From Streptomyces sp. Y2F8-2 (lineage in GTDB: Bacteria > Actinomycetota > Actinomycetes > Streptomycetales > Streptomycetaceae): DNA of 64,000 nucleotides. The position numbers were made by a program, and so were the translations under genes. Below are positions 18,387 to 26,484 of this stretch, piece by piece. The DNA is taken from positions 620,001-684,000 of the forward strand of contig NZ_BNGS01000005.1 of assembly GCF_014905555.1 (NCBI RefSeq), given 5' to 3'. Position 1 is the first letter of the stretch. Each line of letters starts with the position of its first letter. The notes beneath the pieces were generated by a model. The model searched no databases. It was not told the origin of the DNA and saw nothing but the letters and a program-made list of their open reading frames with translations.

Positions 18387-18400
18387 GTGACGTACATCAC
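18387..18400. promoter_or_regulatory. CRP-like palindrome upstream of the tetronate operon
   Basis: GTGACGTACATCAC has perfect GTGA and TCAC ends separated by 6 bases, the form expected for a CRP/FNR-family site. It lies about 90 bases upstream of the first operon gene and 20 bases upstream of the FadR-type palindrome. Confidence 0.45.
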
Positions 18401-18419
18401 AGGCTCCCGAACTGCGCGC

Positions 18420-18440
18420 TCAGGTCATCATATGACCTGA
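18420..18440. promoter_or_regulatory. Predicted operator for the FadR-type regulator of the tetronate operon
   Basis: TCAGGTCAT and ATGACCTGA form a perfect 9-base inverted repeat around CAT. The GGTC...GACC core with this spacing suits FadR-subfamily GntR repressors. It sits 50 bases upstream of the ltnD start, where it would block a promoter. The regulator encoded at the end of the operon is the natural ligand-responsive partner. Confidence 0.65.
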
Positions 18441-18490
18441 CGACTCGGGGTGACCTGAACACCGGACGGCACAGCAAGACGAGGATGAGC

Positions 18491-19408
18491 ATGAACGACC
18501 AGGACAATCCGGCACTGCCGCGCGTGGGCGTGGTGGGACTCGGAGCCATGGGTCTCGGCATGGCCCGCAGCCTGCGGAACGCGGGCTACGACGTAGGGGT
18601 CCACGACCTGCGATCTGATGTGGCCGCTGCCTTCGCCCGTGACGGCGGGACGGCATTCGCCTCCCCCGGCGATCTGGCGGCCGCCGTCGACGTCCTGGTC
18701 GGCGTGGTGGTCAACGCGGCGCAGGTCGAGTCAGTACTGTTCGGCACCGCCAGGGCGGCCGACCGGCTCCGCCCGGGAGCCGTCTTCGTGATGTGCTCGA
18801 CGGTCGACCCCGCCTGGTCCGCCGGGCTCGAGGCGCGTCTGGCCAGGAAGGGCGTGCTCTACCTGGACGCCCCCGTCTCCGGTGGCGCCGCGCGCGCGGC
18901 GGCCGGCGAGCTCACCATGATGACGTCCGGCTCCGACGCGGCCTACGCGGTCGCCGACCCGGTACTCGAGGCGATGAGCAGCACCGTCTACCGCCTGGGG
19001 GACCGTGCCGGGCTCGGTTCGAAGGTCAAGATCGTGAACCAGCTGCTCGCGGGGGTGCACATCGCCGCGGCCGCCGAGGCGATGGCTCTGGGCATCAAGG
19101 CCGGTGTTCCGGCCGAGGCGCTCTATGAGGTCATCACGCACAGCGCCGGCAACTCGTGGATGTTCGAGAACCGCATGGCGCACGTCCTCGCCGGTGACTA
19201 CACGCCCCTGTCAGCGGTCGACATCTTCGTCAAGGACCTGGGGATCGTGCTCGACTCCGCCAGGCCCGAGCGATTCCCACTCCCCCTGGCCGCCACCGCC
19301 CACCAGATGTTCCTCCAGGCCTCGGCGTCCGGTCTGGGCGGCGAGGACGACAGCGCGGTCATCAAGATCTTCCCGGGGGTCGACCTGCCCGAGCCGACGG
19401 AGGTCTGA
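18491..19408 (+). CDS. ltnD: L-threonate dehydrogenase-like (3-hydroxyisobutyrate dehydrogenase family)
   Basis: A 305-residue beta-hydroxyacid dehydrogenase. The N-terminal Rossmann fold has VGVVGLGAMGLGMA near residue 12, the substrate loop is DAPVSGGAARAAAGELTMM, and the catalytic Lys lies in GSKVKIVNQLL. In the tetronate pathway LtnD oxidises L-threonate to 2-oxo-tetronate with NAD. The assignment within a broad family rests on the neighbours: otnK, otnC, otnI and denD homologues follow on the same strand. ATG 18491 was preferred to ATG 18485 because GAGG at 18481 is correctly spaced only for 18491. First gene of the operon. Confidence 0.85.
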   Translation: MNDQDNPALPRVGVVGLGAMGLGMARSLRNAGYDVGVHDLRSDVAAAFARDGGTAFASPGDLAAAVDVLVGVVVNAAQVESVLFGTARAADRLRPGAVFVMCSTVDPAWSAGLEARLARKGVLYLDAPVSGGAARAAAGELTMMTSGSDAAYAVADPVLEAMSSTVYRLGDRAGLGSKVKIVNQLLAGVHIAAAAEAMALGIKAGVPAEALYEVITHSAGNSWMFENRMAHVLAGDYTPLSAVDIFVKDLGIVLDSARPERFPLPLAATAHQMFLQASASGLGGEDDSAVIKIFPGVDLPEPTEV

Positions 19409-19409
19409 C

Positions 19410-20690
19410 ATGGCAATCCGACTCGGCTGCATCGCCGACGACTTCACCGGCGCCACGGACCTGGCCAACAACCTGGTGCACGCGGGCATGCGCGTGGTCC
19501 AGCTGATCGACGTACCGCAGGGCGGCACCGAGGAGGCGATGGACGCGGACGCCGCGGTCATCGCGCTCAAGTCGCGGACCGTCCCGGCGGCCGACGCCGT
19601 CGAGGCGTCGCTCCGGGCGCTCGCCTGGCTGCGGTCCGCGGGGGCCGAACAGATCTACTTCAAGTACTGCTCCACCTTCGATTCGACACCCGCCGGCAAC
19701 ATCGGGCCGGTCACCGAGGCCCTGATGGACGCACTGGGCACCGACTTCACCATCGCCACACCCGCGTTCCCCGACAACGGACGCACGGTCTTCAAGGGCC
19801 ATCTCTTCGTCGGTGACGTGCTGCTCAGCGAGAGCGGCATGCGCCACCACCCCCTCACCCCGATGACGGACTCCAACCTGGTCTCGGTCCTCGGCGCGCA
19901 GACCACGCGAACGGTCGGCCTCGTCGACCACACGGTCGTCGCCGGCGGCGTCCCGGCGATCCGGGCCCGCATCGACGACCTGCGCGAGGACGGCTTCGGG
20001 ATGGCCGTCGTCGACGCCGTCTCCAACGACGACCTCCTGCGGCTGGGCGCGGCGGTCCAGGGGCTGCCCCTGGTGACCGCGGGCTCGGGCCTGGCGATCG
20101 GTCTGCCCGCGAACTGGGGGTTCAAGCCGTCCCGCGCCGCCGCACAGTTGCCCGCACCCGGCGGCCACGCGGCCGTCGTCTCGGGCTCGGTCTCCGTCGC
20201 CACCAACCGCCAGGTGCTGGAGTTCCTGCGCGGCGGCCGACCCGCGTTCAGCGTGGACCCGTTGCGCGTCGCAGCCGGCGACGACGTGGCCGGCGAGGCC
20301 CTGGCCTTCACCGAGTCGCACCTGGACGACGGGCCGGTCCTCGTCCACTCCACCGAGTCACCCGACACCGTGCGTGCCGTCCAGGGCCGGCTCGGCGCCG
20401 CCGAGGCCGGTGAGCTCGTGGAGCGGACTCTGGCCCGTGTGGCCCAGGGGCTCGTGGAGCTGGGTGTCCGACGGCTCGTCGTCGCGGGCGGCGAGACCTC
20501 GGGAGCGGTCGTCCAGGCGCTCGGCATCACCGGACTGCGGATCGGACCGCAGATCGACCCCGGTGTGCCGTGGTGTGCCGCGACCCTTCCGGGCGGGGAC
20601 ACGCTCCACATCACCCTCAAGTCCGGCAACTTCGGGGCCCCCGACTTCTTCACCTCCTCATTCGCCCTCCTCGACCGGGAGACCTCATGA
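19410..20690 (+). CDS. otnK: 3-oxo-tetronate 4-kinase (DUF1537 family)
   Basis: A 426-residue four-carbon acid-sugar kinase. The N-terminal substrate domain begins with the family signature GCIADDFTGATDLANNL. The C-terminal nucleotide-binding domain contains VVSGSVSVATNRQV near residue 255 and RRLVVAGGETSGAVVQALG near residue 355. It phosphorylates 3-oxo-tetronate at O4 so the next enzyme can decarboxylate it. It starts one base after the ltnD stop and its own stop overlaps the otnC start (ATGA), so the three genes are translationally coupled. Confident from family and context; which stereoisomer is preferred is not visible. Confidence 0.92.
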   Translation: MAIRLGCIADDFTGATDLANNLVHAGMRVVQLIDVPQGGTEEAMDADAAVIALKSRTVPAADAVEASLRALAWLRSAGAEQIYFKYCSTFDSTPAGNIGPVTEALMDALGTDFTIATPAFPDNGRTVFKGHLFVGDVLLSESGMRHHPLTPMTDSNLVSVLGAQTTRTVGLVDHTVVAGGVPAIRARIDDLREDGFGMAVVDAVSNDDLLRLGAAVQGLPLVTAGSGLAIGLPANWGFKPSRAAAQLPAPGGHAAVVSGSVSVATNRQVLEFLRGGRPAFSVDPLRVAAGDDVAGEALAFTESHLDDGPVLVHSTESPDTVRAVQGRLGAAEAGELVERTLARVAQGLVELGVRRLVVAGGETSGAVVQALGITGLRIGPQIDPGVPWCAATLPGGDTLHITLKSGNFGAPDFFTSSFALLDRETS

Positions 20691-21394
20691 ACCAGCCCCT
20701 GGAGACGGTGGGCGACAGGGCACGCGACGAGGCCTACGACGAGGTCGACGCGGCACGCGACGAAATCGTCCGGGTGGGCACGAGCCTGTTCGCCCGGGGC
20801 TACGTCCACGCCAGCGCCGGGAACATCAGCGCCAGGATCGGCGACCACCATCTGATCACACCCACCGACGCCGCCCTGGGCTTCCTCGAACCCCACCGCC
20901 TGGCACTGGTCGGCGCCGCCGGCGAGCAGATCGCCGGCGACCGCGCCAGCAAGACCCTGACGCTCCACCGACGCATCTGCGCCACCGACCCGACGGCGCG
21001 GTTCGTCATCCACACCCACTCCACGCACCTGGTCGCACTCACGCTGGCCGGCGTGTGGAGCGGGAACGACGTGCTCCCGCCCCTCACGCCCTACTACGTG
21101 ATGAAGGTCGGGCACGTCCCGCTCATCCCCTACCACCGGCCCGGCGACCCCCGTGTGGCCGACCTGGTGACCGCCCGTATCACCGAGCGAGCAGCGAGCC
21201 GCACACCCCTCAGGGCCGTCCTGCTCGACCGGCTGGGCCCCGTGGTCTGGGGCCCCGACGCGGCCACCGCCCTCGCCGTCCTCGAAGAACTCGAGGAGAC
21301 GGCACGTCTCTGGCTCCTGACCGACCGTCGACCCGAGCCGCTCCCCGCCGACGCGATCGCCGAACTGAGGGACACGTTCGGCGCCGCGTGGTGA
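20687..21394 (+). CDS. otnC: 3-oxo-tetronate 4-phosphate decarboxylase (class II aldolase fold)
   Basis: A 235-residue class II aldolase/adducin-fold protein. The zinc site HTHSTHLV lies near residue 106, preceded by the phosphate-binding-type segment ASAGNISARIG near residue 42. In characterised tetronate clusters OtnC decarboxylates 3-oxo-tetronate 4-phosphate to dihydroxyacetone phosphate. The start overlaps the kinase stop by 4 bases. Other members of the fold are fuculose- or ribulose-phosphate aldolases or epimerases; adjacency to otnK favours OtnC. Confidence 0.9.
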   Translation: MNQPLETVGDRARDEAYDEVDAARDEIVRVGTSLFARGYVHASAGNISARIGDHHLITPTDAALGFLEPHRLALVGAAGEQIAGDRASKTLTLHRRICATDPTARFVIHTHSTHLVALTLAGVWSGNDVLPPLTPYYVMKVGHVPLIPYHRPGDPRVADLVTARITERAASRTPLRAVLLDRLGPVVWGPDAATALAVLEELEETARLWLLTDRRPEPLPADAIAELRDTFGAAW

Positions 21395-21446
21395 CCAGCT
21401 CCTCCCCAGTCGGAGAATCCCCCGAGCCGCACGAAGGATTCCGCTC

Positions 21447-22757
21447 ATGTCCATGCCCACGACAACGGCGGCCGGCCTCCCCGGTCTCGCCCGTGAGAAC
21501 GCCGTCTTCCGCAAGGTCACCGCACGCATCGTCCCCTTCCTCATGCTCTGCTACGTCGTCTCCTATCTGGACCGGGTCAACGTCGGCTTCGCCAAGCTGC
21601 AGATGTCCGCCCAGCTCGGGATCAGCGACGCGGCGTACGGCCTCGGTGCCGGCCTGTTCTTCATCGGCTACTTCTTGTTCGAGGTCCCCTCGAACCTGAT
21701 ACTGCAACGCGTCGGCGCCCGCACCTGGATCGCCCGGATCATGATCAGCTGGGGCCTGGTCTCCGCGGCCTCCATGTTCGTCACCAACGAGGCGACGTTC
21801 TACGTGCTCAGGTTTCTCCTCGGTGCCGCCGAGGCGGGGTTCTACCCGGGAGTGATCCTCTACTGCACCTACTGGTTCCCGTCACACCGTCGCGCCCGGG
21901 TGATCGCGCTGTTCATGTCGGCCATCCCCGTGGCCGGTATCTTCGGCAACCCCCTCTCCGGCTGGATCATGGACCGGTTCCAGGGCCTGAACGGCTGGCA
22001 GGGCTGGCAGTGGATGTTCCTGCTGGAGGCGATCCCCGCGGCCGCCATCGGTGTCATCGCGCTGTTCTACCTCGACAACGGTCCGCGCAGCGCCAAGTGG
22101 CTCGCCGATGAGGAGAAGGCCGTTGTCGAGCGGGCACTCGCCGACGACGTCGCGGACCACACGGTGCACAGCCGGCTCGGGTCCGCCTTCCGCGAGCCCA
22201 AGGTGTGGCTGATGTGTCTCATCTACTTCTGCTTCGTGCTGGGCCAGTACGCCCTGACCTTCTGGATGCCCACGTTCGTCCAGTCCACCGGCATCAAGGG
22301 GAACTTCGAGATCGGGGTGCTCAGCGCCGTGCCGTTCGTGGCCGCACTGGTCGCCATGAACCTGTTCGGGCGTTCGGCGGACAAGCGGCGTGAGCGCCGC
22401 TGGCACCTGGTCGTCCCGTCCCTCACGGGTGCCGTCGGGTTCTCGCTGGCCGCCGGCTGGACCGGGTCGACCACGCTGTCCCTCGTCGCGCTGTCCTGCG
22501 CCGCGGCCGGGGTTCTGACCTGCGCGCCGCTGTTCTGGTCGCTCCCCACCGCGTTCCTGGGCGGGACCGCCGCGGCGGCCGGCCTCGCCGTGATCAACTC
22601 GGTGGGCAACCTCGCCGGCTTCGTCAGCCCCTACATGATCGGCGCGATCAAGGACGCCACCGGCTCGGCCTCGATCCCGATGTACGTCCTCGCGCTCAGC
22701 CTCGTCGTCGGCGCCGCAGCGGTGCTCACCACCAAGAAGCACGTCGTCAACCACTGA
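21447..22757 (+). CDS. MFS transporter, anion:cation symporter type
   Basis: A 436-residue major facilitator with twelve predicted helices. The ACS-family start signature is VSYLDRVNVGFAKLQM, and conserved parts include GYFLFEVPSNLILQRVGAR and AAEAGFYPGVILY. Homologues import tartrate, 4-hydroxyphenylacetate, galactonate and similar acids. Lying between otnC and otnI in the tetronate operon, it most likely imports L-threonate and/or D-erythronate by proton symport; many known tetronate clusters use TRAP or ABC importers instead. ATG 21447 is 52 bases after the otnC stop. Confidence 0.88.
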   Translation: MSMPTTTAAGLPGLARENAVFRKVTARIVPFLMLCYVVSYLDRVNVGFAKLQMSAQLGISDAAYGLGAGLFFIGYFLFEVPSNLILQRVGARTWIARIMISWGLVSAASMFVTNEATFYVLRFLLGAAEAGFYPGVILYCTYWFPSHRRARVIALFMSAIPVAGIFGNPLSGWIMDRFQGLNGWQGWQWMFLLEAIPAAAIGVIALFYLDNGPRSAKWLADEEKAVVERALADDVADHTVHSRLGSAFREPKVWLMCLIYFCFVLGQYALTFWMPTFVQSTGIKGNFEIGVLSAVPFVAALVAMNLFGRSADKRRERRWHLVVPSLTGAVGFSLAAGWTGSTTLSLVALSCAAAGVLTCAPLFWSLPTAFLGGTAAAAGLAVINSVGNLAGFVSPYMIGAIKDATGSASIPMYVLALSLVVGAAAVLTTKKHVVNH

Positions 22758-22792
22758 CCCGGGCCGCACTCGGCCCGAACACGGGAGCCACC

Positions 22793-23605
22793 ATGCCGAG
22801 GTTCGCAGCGAACCTGTCCATGATGTACACCGAACACGATTTCCTCGACCGCTTCGCCGCGGCCTCGGCTGACGGCTTCGAGGCCGTCGAGTACCTCTTC
22901 CCCTATGCGTACGACGCCACCGAACTGCGCCGCCGGCTCGACGACCACGGTCTGCGGCAGGTGCTTTTCAACGCGCCTCCCGGGGTCTGGGAGTCAGGGG
23001 AGCGCGGTATGGCGGCACTGCCCGGACGCGAGGCGGAGCTGCGCTCCGGGATCGACCGGGCACTGGAGTACGCCGCGGAGCTCGGCAGCCCGCGGGTGCA
23101 CGTGATGGCCGGTCTGGTCCGGCCGGACGCGACGCCGGTCGAGCGGGCCAAGCACCGCGACACCTATCTGGCCAACCTCGCCCGGGCCGCGGAACGGGCC
23201 GCCGCGGCGGGCGTCGACGTCCTGATCGAGCCCATCAACGGCCGCGACATGCCCGGGTACTTCCTGACCACCCAGGCCGAGGCCCACGCCGTGGTGCGGG
23301 ATGTGGGAGCCTCGAACCTCAAGGTGCAACTGGACCTCTACCACTGCCAGATCGCCGAGGGCGACATCACCGCGACCCTGCGCCGCGACGTGCCGACCGG
23401 GCGGGTCGGTCATCTGCAGATCGCGGGGGTGCCCGACCGCCACGAGCCCGACCTGGGCGAGCTCAACATCCGCCACCTCTTCGACGTCATCGACGAGCTG
23501 GGCTTCGACGGGTGGATCGGCTGCGAGTACATCCCCCGCGCCGGCACGAGCGAGGGTCTCCGCTGGCTCGACGCCTACCGAAGCGACCGGAGGAACAACG
23601 CATGA
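22793..23605 (+). CDS. otnI: 2-oxo-tetronate isomerase (hydroxypyruvate isomerase family)
   Basis: A 270-residue TIM-barrel isomerase of the Hyi/OtnI group. It begins MPRFAANLSMMYTEHDFLDRF and has metal and catalytic residues in DVLIEPINGRDMPGYFL (Glu) and NLKVQLDLYHCQI (Asp/His), then IGCEYIPR (Glu). OtnI converts 2-oxo-tetronate from LtnD into 3-oxo-tetronate, the substrate of OtnK. Hydroxypyruvate isomerase is the alternative for the family, but the operon decides it. Its stop overlaps the denD start (ATGA). Confidence 0.9.
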   Translation: MPRFAANLSMMYTEHDFLDRFAAASADGFEAVEYLFPYAYDATELRRRLDDHGLRQVLFNAPPGVWESGERGMAALPGREAELRSGIDRALEYAAELGSPRVHVMAGLVRPDATPVERAKHRDTYLANLARAAERAAAAGVDVLIEPINGRDMPGYFLTTQAEAHAVVRDVGASNLKVQLDLYHCQIAEGDITATLRRDVPTGRVGHLQIAGVPDRHEPDLGELNIRHLFDVIDELGFDGWIGCEYIPRAGTSEGLRWLDAYRSDRRNNA

Positions 23606-24657
23606 GGATCGTCATCACGGGTGGCTTCGGCTTCCTGGGACAGCAGGTGGCCGCCGCGCTGCTGCGGACACGAACGTTCTGTGGTGCACCGATCGACCGG
23701 CTGGTGCTCGCCGACCGGATCGTGCCGCCCGAAGCGACGGCGGCGGCCGACCCGCTCGTGGATGTCGTACAGGGCGACCTGGTGGACCACCTCGACGAGG
23801 TGTTCGGTGAGCCGGTGCATGTGCTGATCCACCTCGCCGCCGCGGTCTCGGCCGCCTGCGAGGCCGACTTCGACCTCGGCATGAGCGCCAACGTGGACAC
23901 GACCCGTGCGCTGCTCGAAGCCACCCGGGCACAGTCGGCCGCCGGTGGCCCGACGCCGCGGGTGGTGTTCTCCAGCAGCGTCGCGGTATACGGTTCCGAC
24001 CCGATGCTGCCGCTGCCGCCGGTGGTCAGCGAGTCGACCCTGCCCACGCCGCGGTCGAGTTACGGGACGCAGAAGCTCGTCTGCGAGCAACTGATCGCGG
24101 ACTACACCCGCCGCGGCTTCGTCGACGGACGCGTCGCCCGCCTCATGACCGTCTCCGTACGGCCGGGCAAACCGAACGCGGCCGCCTCCGGTTTCCTGTC
24201 CGGCATCATCCGCGAGCCGCTCGCGGGCCTCCCGGCCGGCTGCCCGGTGCGTCCCGGGCTGCGGGTGGCCCTGGCCTCGCCCCGGCGCACGGTCGAGGGC
24301 ATCCTCCGCGTCGCGGAGGTCGAGCGAGGCGCCGGGCCGGGCCGCCTCGACGGCGGCGTGCCGGTCAACCTTCCGGCTCTCACGGTTTCGGTCGCCGAGA
24401 TGCTGGCCACGCTGCGGCGAGTGGCCGGTGACACCGTCGCCGACCTGGTGACGATCGAACCGGATCACGACGTCGAGGCCATCGTGGGCTCATGGCCGGC
24501 TGTCTTCGACAACGCGCGCGCCGCCGCCCTCGGGCTGGAACCCGACCCGAGCTTCGAGTCGGTGGTACGGGACTACGTCGAGGACCACGCCGACGCGGTG
24601 CTGGTCGACGTCGCCCCGCTCGCAGCCGGGGCGGACGGGGCCGTGCCGATAGACTGA
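23602..24657 (+). CDS. denD: D-erythronate dehydrogenase
   Basis: A 351-residue extended short-chain dehydrogenase. The NAD-binding motif ITGGFGFLGQQVA lies near residue 5, HLAAAVSAACEADFDLGMSAN near residue 77, and the catalytic Ser and YxxxK appear as VFSSSVAVYGSDP and SSYGTQKL. DenD oxidises D-erythronate directly to 3-oxo-tetronate, giving the operon a second entry point that does not need OtnI. The start overlaps the otnI stop by 4 bases. Related epimerase-like proteins act on uronates; context supports DenD. Confidence 0.88.
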   Translation: MRIVITGGFGFLGQQVAAALLRTRTFCGAPIDRLVLADRIVPPEATAAADPLVDVVQGDLVDHLDEVFGEPVHVLIHLAAAVSAACEADFDLGMSANVDTTRALLEATRAQSAAGGPTPRVVFSSSVAVYGSDPMLPLPPVVSESTLPTPRSSYGTQKLVCEQLIADYTRRGFVDGRVARLMTVSVRPGKPNAAASGFLSGIIREPLAGLPAGCPVRPGLRVALASPRRTVEGILRVAEVERGAGPGRLDGGVPVNLPALTVSVAEMLATLRRVAGDTVADLVTIEPDHDVEAIVGSWPAVFDNARAAALGLEPDPSFESVVRDYVEDHADAVLVDVAPLAAGADGAVPID

Positions 24658-24662
24658 AGACC

Positions 24663-25415
24663 ATGTTTTCCAAGGTGAACGGTCCCGTGCGGCTCGCGGA
24701 CCAGGTCGCCGCTCTGCTGTCGGACGAGATCGAGTCGGGGCGGCTGGCCGTCGGCGACAAGCTGCCGACCGAGGTGGAACTCGTCAAGCAGCTGGGCGTC
24801 AGCCGCACGGTGGTGCGCGAGGCCGTCTCCAGGCTTCGCAGCGCGGGCCTGCTCGAAGCGCGCCAGGGCCTCGGCGTGTTCGTGCTGCCCCGGCGCACCC
24901 GACCGCTCGACCTGGAAGCCGAGGCCTCTCAGACCAAGTCCAAGGTCCTGCAGATCGTGGAGGTACGTCGCCCCATCGAGGGTGAGGCGGCGTACCTCGC
25001 AGCCGCCCGTGCCGCACCGGACGACCTTGCCCGGATACGTCAGGCCCTCGATGCGATCGACGCGGCCGTGGCGGCCGGGGGCGACGGCGTGGACGAGGAT
25101 CTCGCCTTCCACACGTCCATCGCCGAGTCGACCGGGAACCCCGTGATGGTCTCGACGGTCCGGTACCTGGGCGAGGTACTGCGCAGCGGAATCCGCGTCA
25201 CCCGCGCGAACGAGGCGCGGCGGGGCGACTTCATCGAAGCGGTCCGGCAGGAGCACCACGCCATCTTCACCGCCATCGAGGCAGGTGACACCGAGGCGGC
25301 ACGCGCCGCCGCGCGCCGCCACCTGAAGCACGCCGCCTCTCGGCTCCAGGATGCGGACGACAGGTTCTGGACCGAGGCGCAGGACCTCGCCGTGGATCTC
25401 GGCACTGCTCCGTGA
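24663..25415 (+). CDS. FadR-subfamily GntR regulator of tetronate catabolism
   Basis: A 250-residue regulator. The N-terminal winged helix (residues about 8-75) contains LPTEVELVKQLGVSRTVVREAVSRLRSAGLL, and the C-terminal all-helical FCD ligand domain has the metal-type histidines in DEDLAFHTSIAESTGN and HHAIF near the end. It is the last gene of the operon, 5 bases after denD, so it is co-transcribed with its targets. It most likely represses from the palindrome at 18420-18440 and is released by an acid-sugar intermediate. Confidence 0.88.
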   Translation: MFSKVNGPVRLADQVAALLSDEIESGRLAVGDKLPTEVELVKQLGVSRTVVREAVSRLRSAGLLEARQGLGVFVLPRRTRPLDLEAEASQTKSKVLQIVEVRRPIEGEAAYLAAARAAPDDLARIRQALDAIDAAVAAGGDGVDEDLAFHTSIAESTGNPVMVSTVRYLGEVLRSGIRVTRANEARRGDFIEAVRQEHHAIFTAIEAGDTEAARAAARRHLKHAASRLQDADDRFWTEAQDLAVDLGTAP

Positions 25416-25469
25416 CGGGTATGGCAGCCTTGATCGCCGTTCGGGGCACGCGCGCCTGCGCCAGCCCCC

Positions 25470-25694
25470 TTACGGGGTGCTTCGCAGGGGTCGCAGGGCA
25501 GCGGCACCGACCCGCGCCATCGCGGACACCGGTGACGCTGCCCATCGCATGAGGTCGCGCGGGAAGCCGGCGTCGAGCTCGATGGTCACCCGCACGTATC
25601 GGGTGTCCAGCCGAGTGACCTTGACGGGACGCGGTGCGGCGGCGTCCGGTTCGCGCTGCAACGCGGCTCGGTAGGTGTCCTTGCGCTGGTTCAT
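25470..25694 (-). CDS. Small protein coupled to ParA-like ATPase
   Basis: A 74-residue basic protein (start MNQRKDTYRAALQRE) whose ATG overlaps the ATPase stop codon (ATGA). Residues 25-60 look like a strand-helix unit (TRYVRVTIELDAGFPRDLMRW). It has the size and position of the small DNA-binding partner found next to ParA in partition modules, but no family signature is recognisable. Real coding is supported by the overlap and codon bias. Confidence 0.65.
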   Translation of the reverse strand: MNQRKDTYRAALQREPDAAAPRPVKVTRLDTRYVRVTIELDAGFPRDLMRWAASPVSAMARVGAAALRPLRSTP

Positions 25695-26326
25695 GCCTTG
25701 TCCTGTCGCTTGATGAGTTCGTCTGCGAGGTCCATGTACGCCGAGCCTTTGACGTCGACGGGGCTGCCGAACGACTGGGCGTACAAGTCGAGCCGCGGAA
25801 TGTGGGTGGACAACACGTCGAAGCCCCGCTCGGTGAGAGCCTCGCGGGCGTCGGCGTCGGGACCGGTGCGCGTGGCCTCGGCACGGTTCGTTCGGTTCAG
25901 CAGAACGGCGGCGCGGGCCGGCTGGGCGCGCAGGGACTGTACGTCGCCCATCTCGCCGCCGATGGGCGCCATGCGATCCAGCTCGATGGGGGCCGGGGTC
26001 ACCGGCACGATCCACTCGCTTGCGTACCTCATGATGCTCCGGGTGATGTGCGCGTGGTCCTCGAGCTGCGGGGCGTCGAAGACGACGGCCTTGCGGTCGC
26101 CGAGGAAGTCGTTCACGCGCCGGTGCACGTCACCCACCGGAAGAGCGACCACCGGAAACGGGAAGCCACCTGCCAATTCGCTCCAGCGCAGCGCGGAGGA
26201 GGCGGCGTCGCTGTCGACCAGCAGCGGTGGGATACCCGATTCGTGAAGTGCGTGCGCCAACCAGACCGCGCTCGTCGTCTTTCCCACTCCGGGCTTCAGG
26301 TTCACAAAGGCGTAGCTCAGCGGCAC
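25691..26326 (-). CDS. ParA-like deviant Walker ATPase
   Basis: A 211-residue MinD/ParA-superfamily ATPase. The deviant Walker A KPGVGKTT lies near residue 11, the switch region is VVFDAPQLEDHA and Walker B-like strands follow. It lacks an N-terminal HTH, so it resembles plasmid type Ib ParA or orphan chromosomal ParA proteins. GTG 26326 is chosen; TTG 26335 in the same frame is possible, and the mRNA may have almost no leader. Probable roles are partition or positioning of a cargo, possibly a relic of an integrated plasmid. Confidence 0.75.
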   Translation of the reverse strand: MPLSYAFVNLKPGVGKTTSAVWLAHALHESGIPPLLVDSDAASSALRWSELAGGFPFPVVALPVGDVHRRVNDFLGDRKAVVFDAPQLEDHAHITRSIMRYASEWIVPVTPAPIELDRMAPIGGEMGDVQSLRAQPARAAVLLNRTNRAEATRTGPDADAREALTERGFDVLSTHIPRLDLYAQSFGSPVDVKGSAYMDLADELIKRQDKA

Positions 26327-26429
26327 AAGAGTCAACGTACGGTCACGAGCGGCCGTCGGCCGTCGGCTCGAGGCACCCGGTCCCCTCGTTCACCCTGCGG
26401 CGCCGGTGAATCATTCGTATGGGCCAGTG

Positions 26430-26477
26430 CGGAGGCCGCAAGTCCCCATCGGGGCCGGTACGGAGGCCGCAAGTCCC
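26430..26477. repeat. Direct repeat pair upstream of the ParA-like gene
   Basis: CGGAGGCCGCAAGTCCC occurs at 26430-26446 and again at 26461-26477, a 31-base period, with partial conservation of the bases that follow. It lies about 100-150 bases upstream of the ATPase start and could be a partition-site iteron or a regulator site. Confidence 0.5.
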
Positions 26478-26484
26478 ATCGAGC

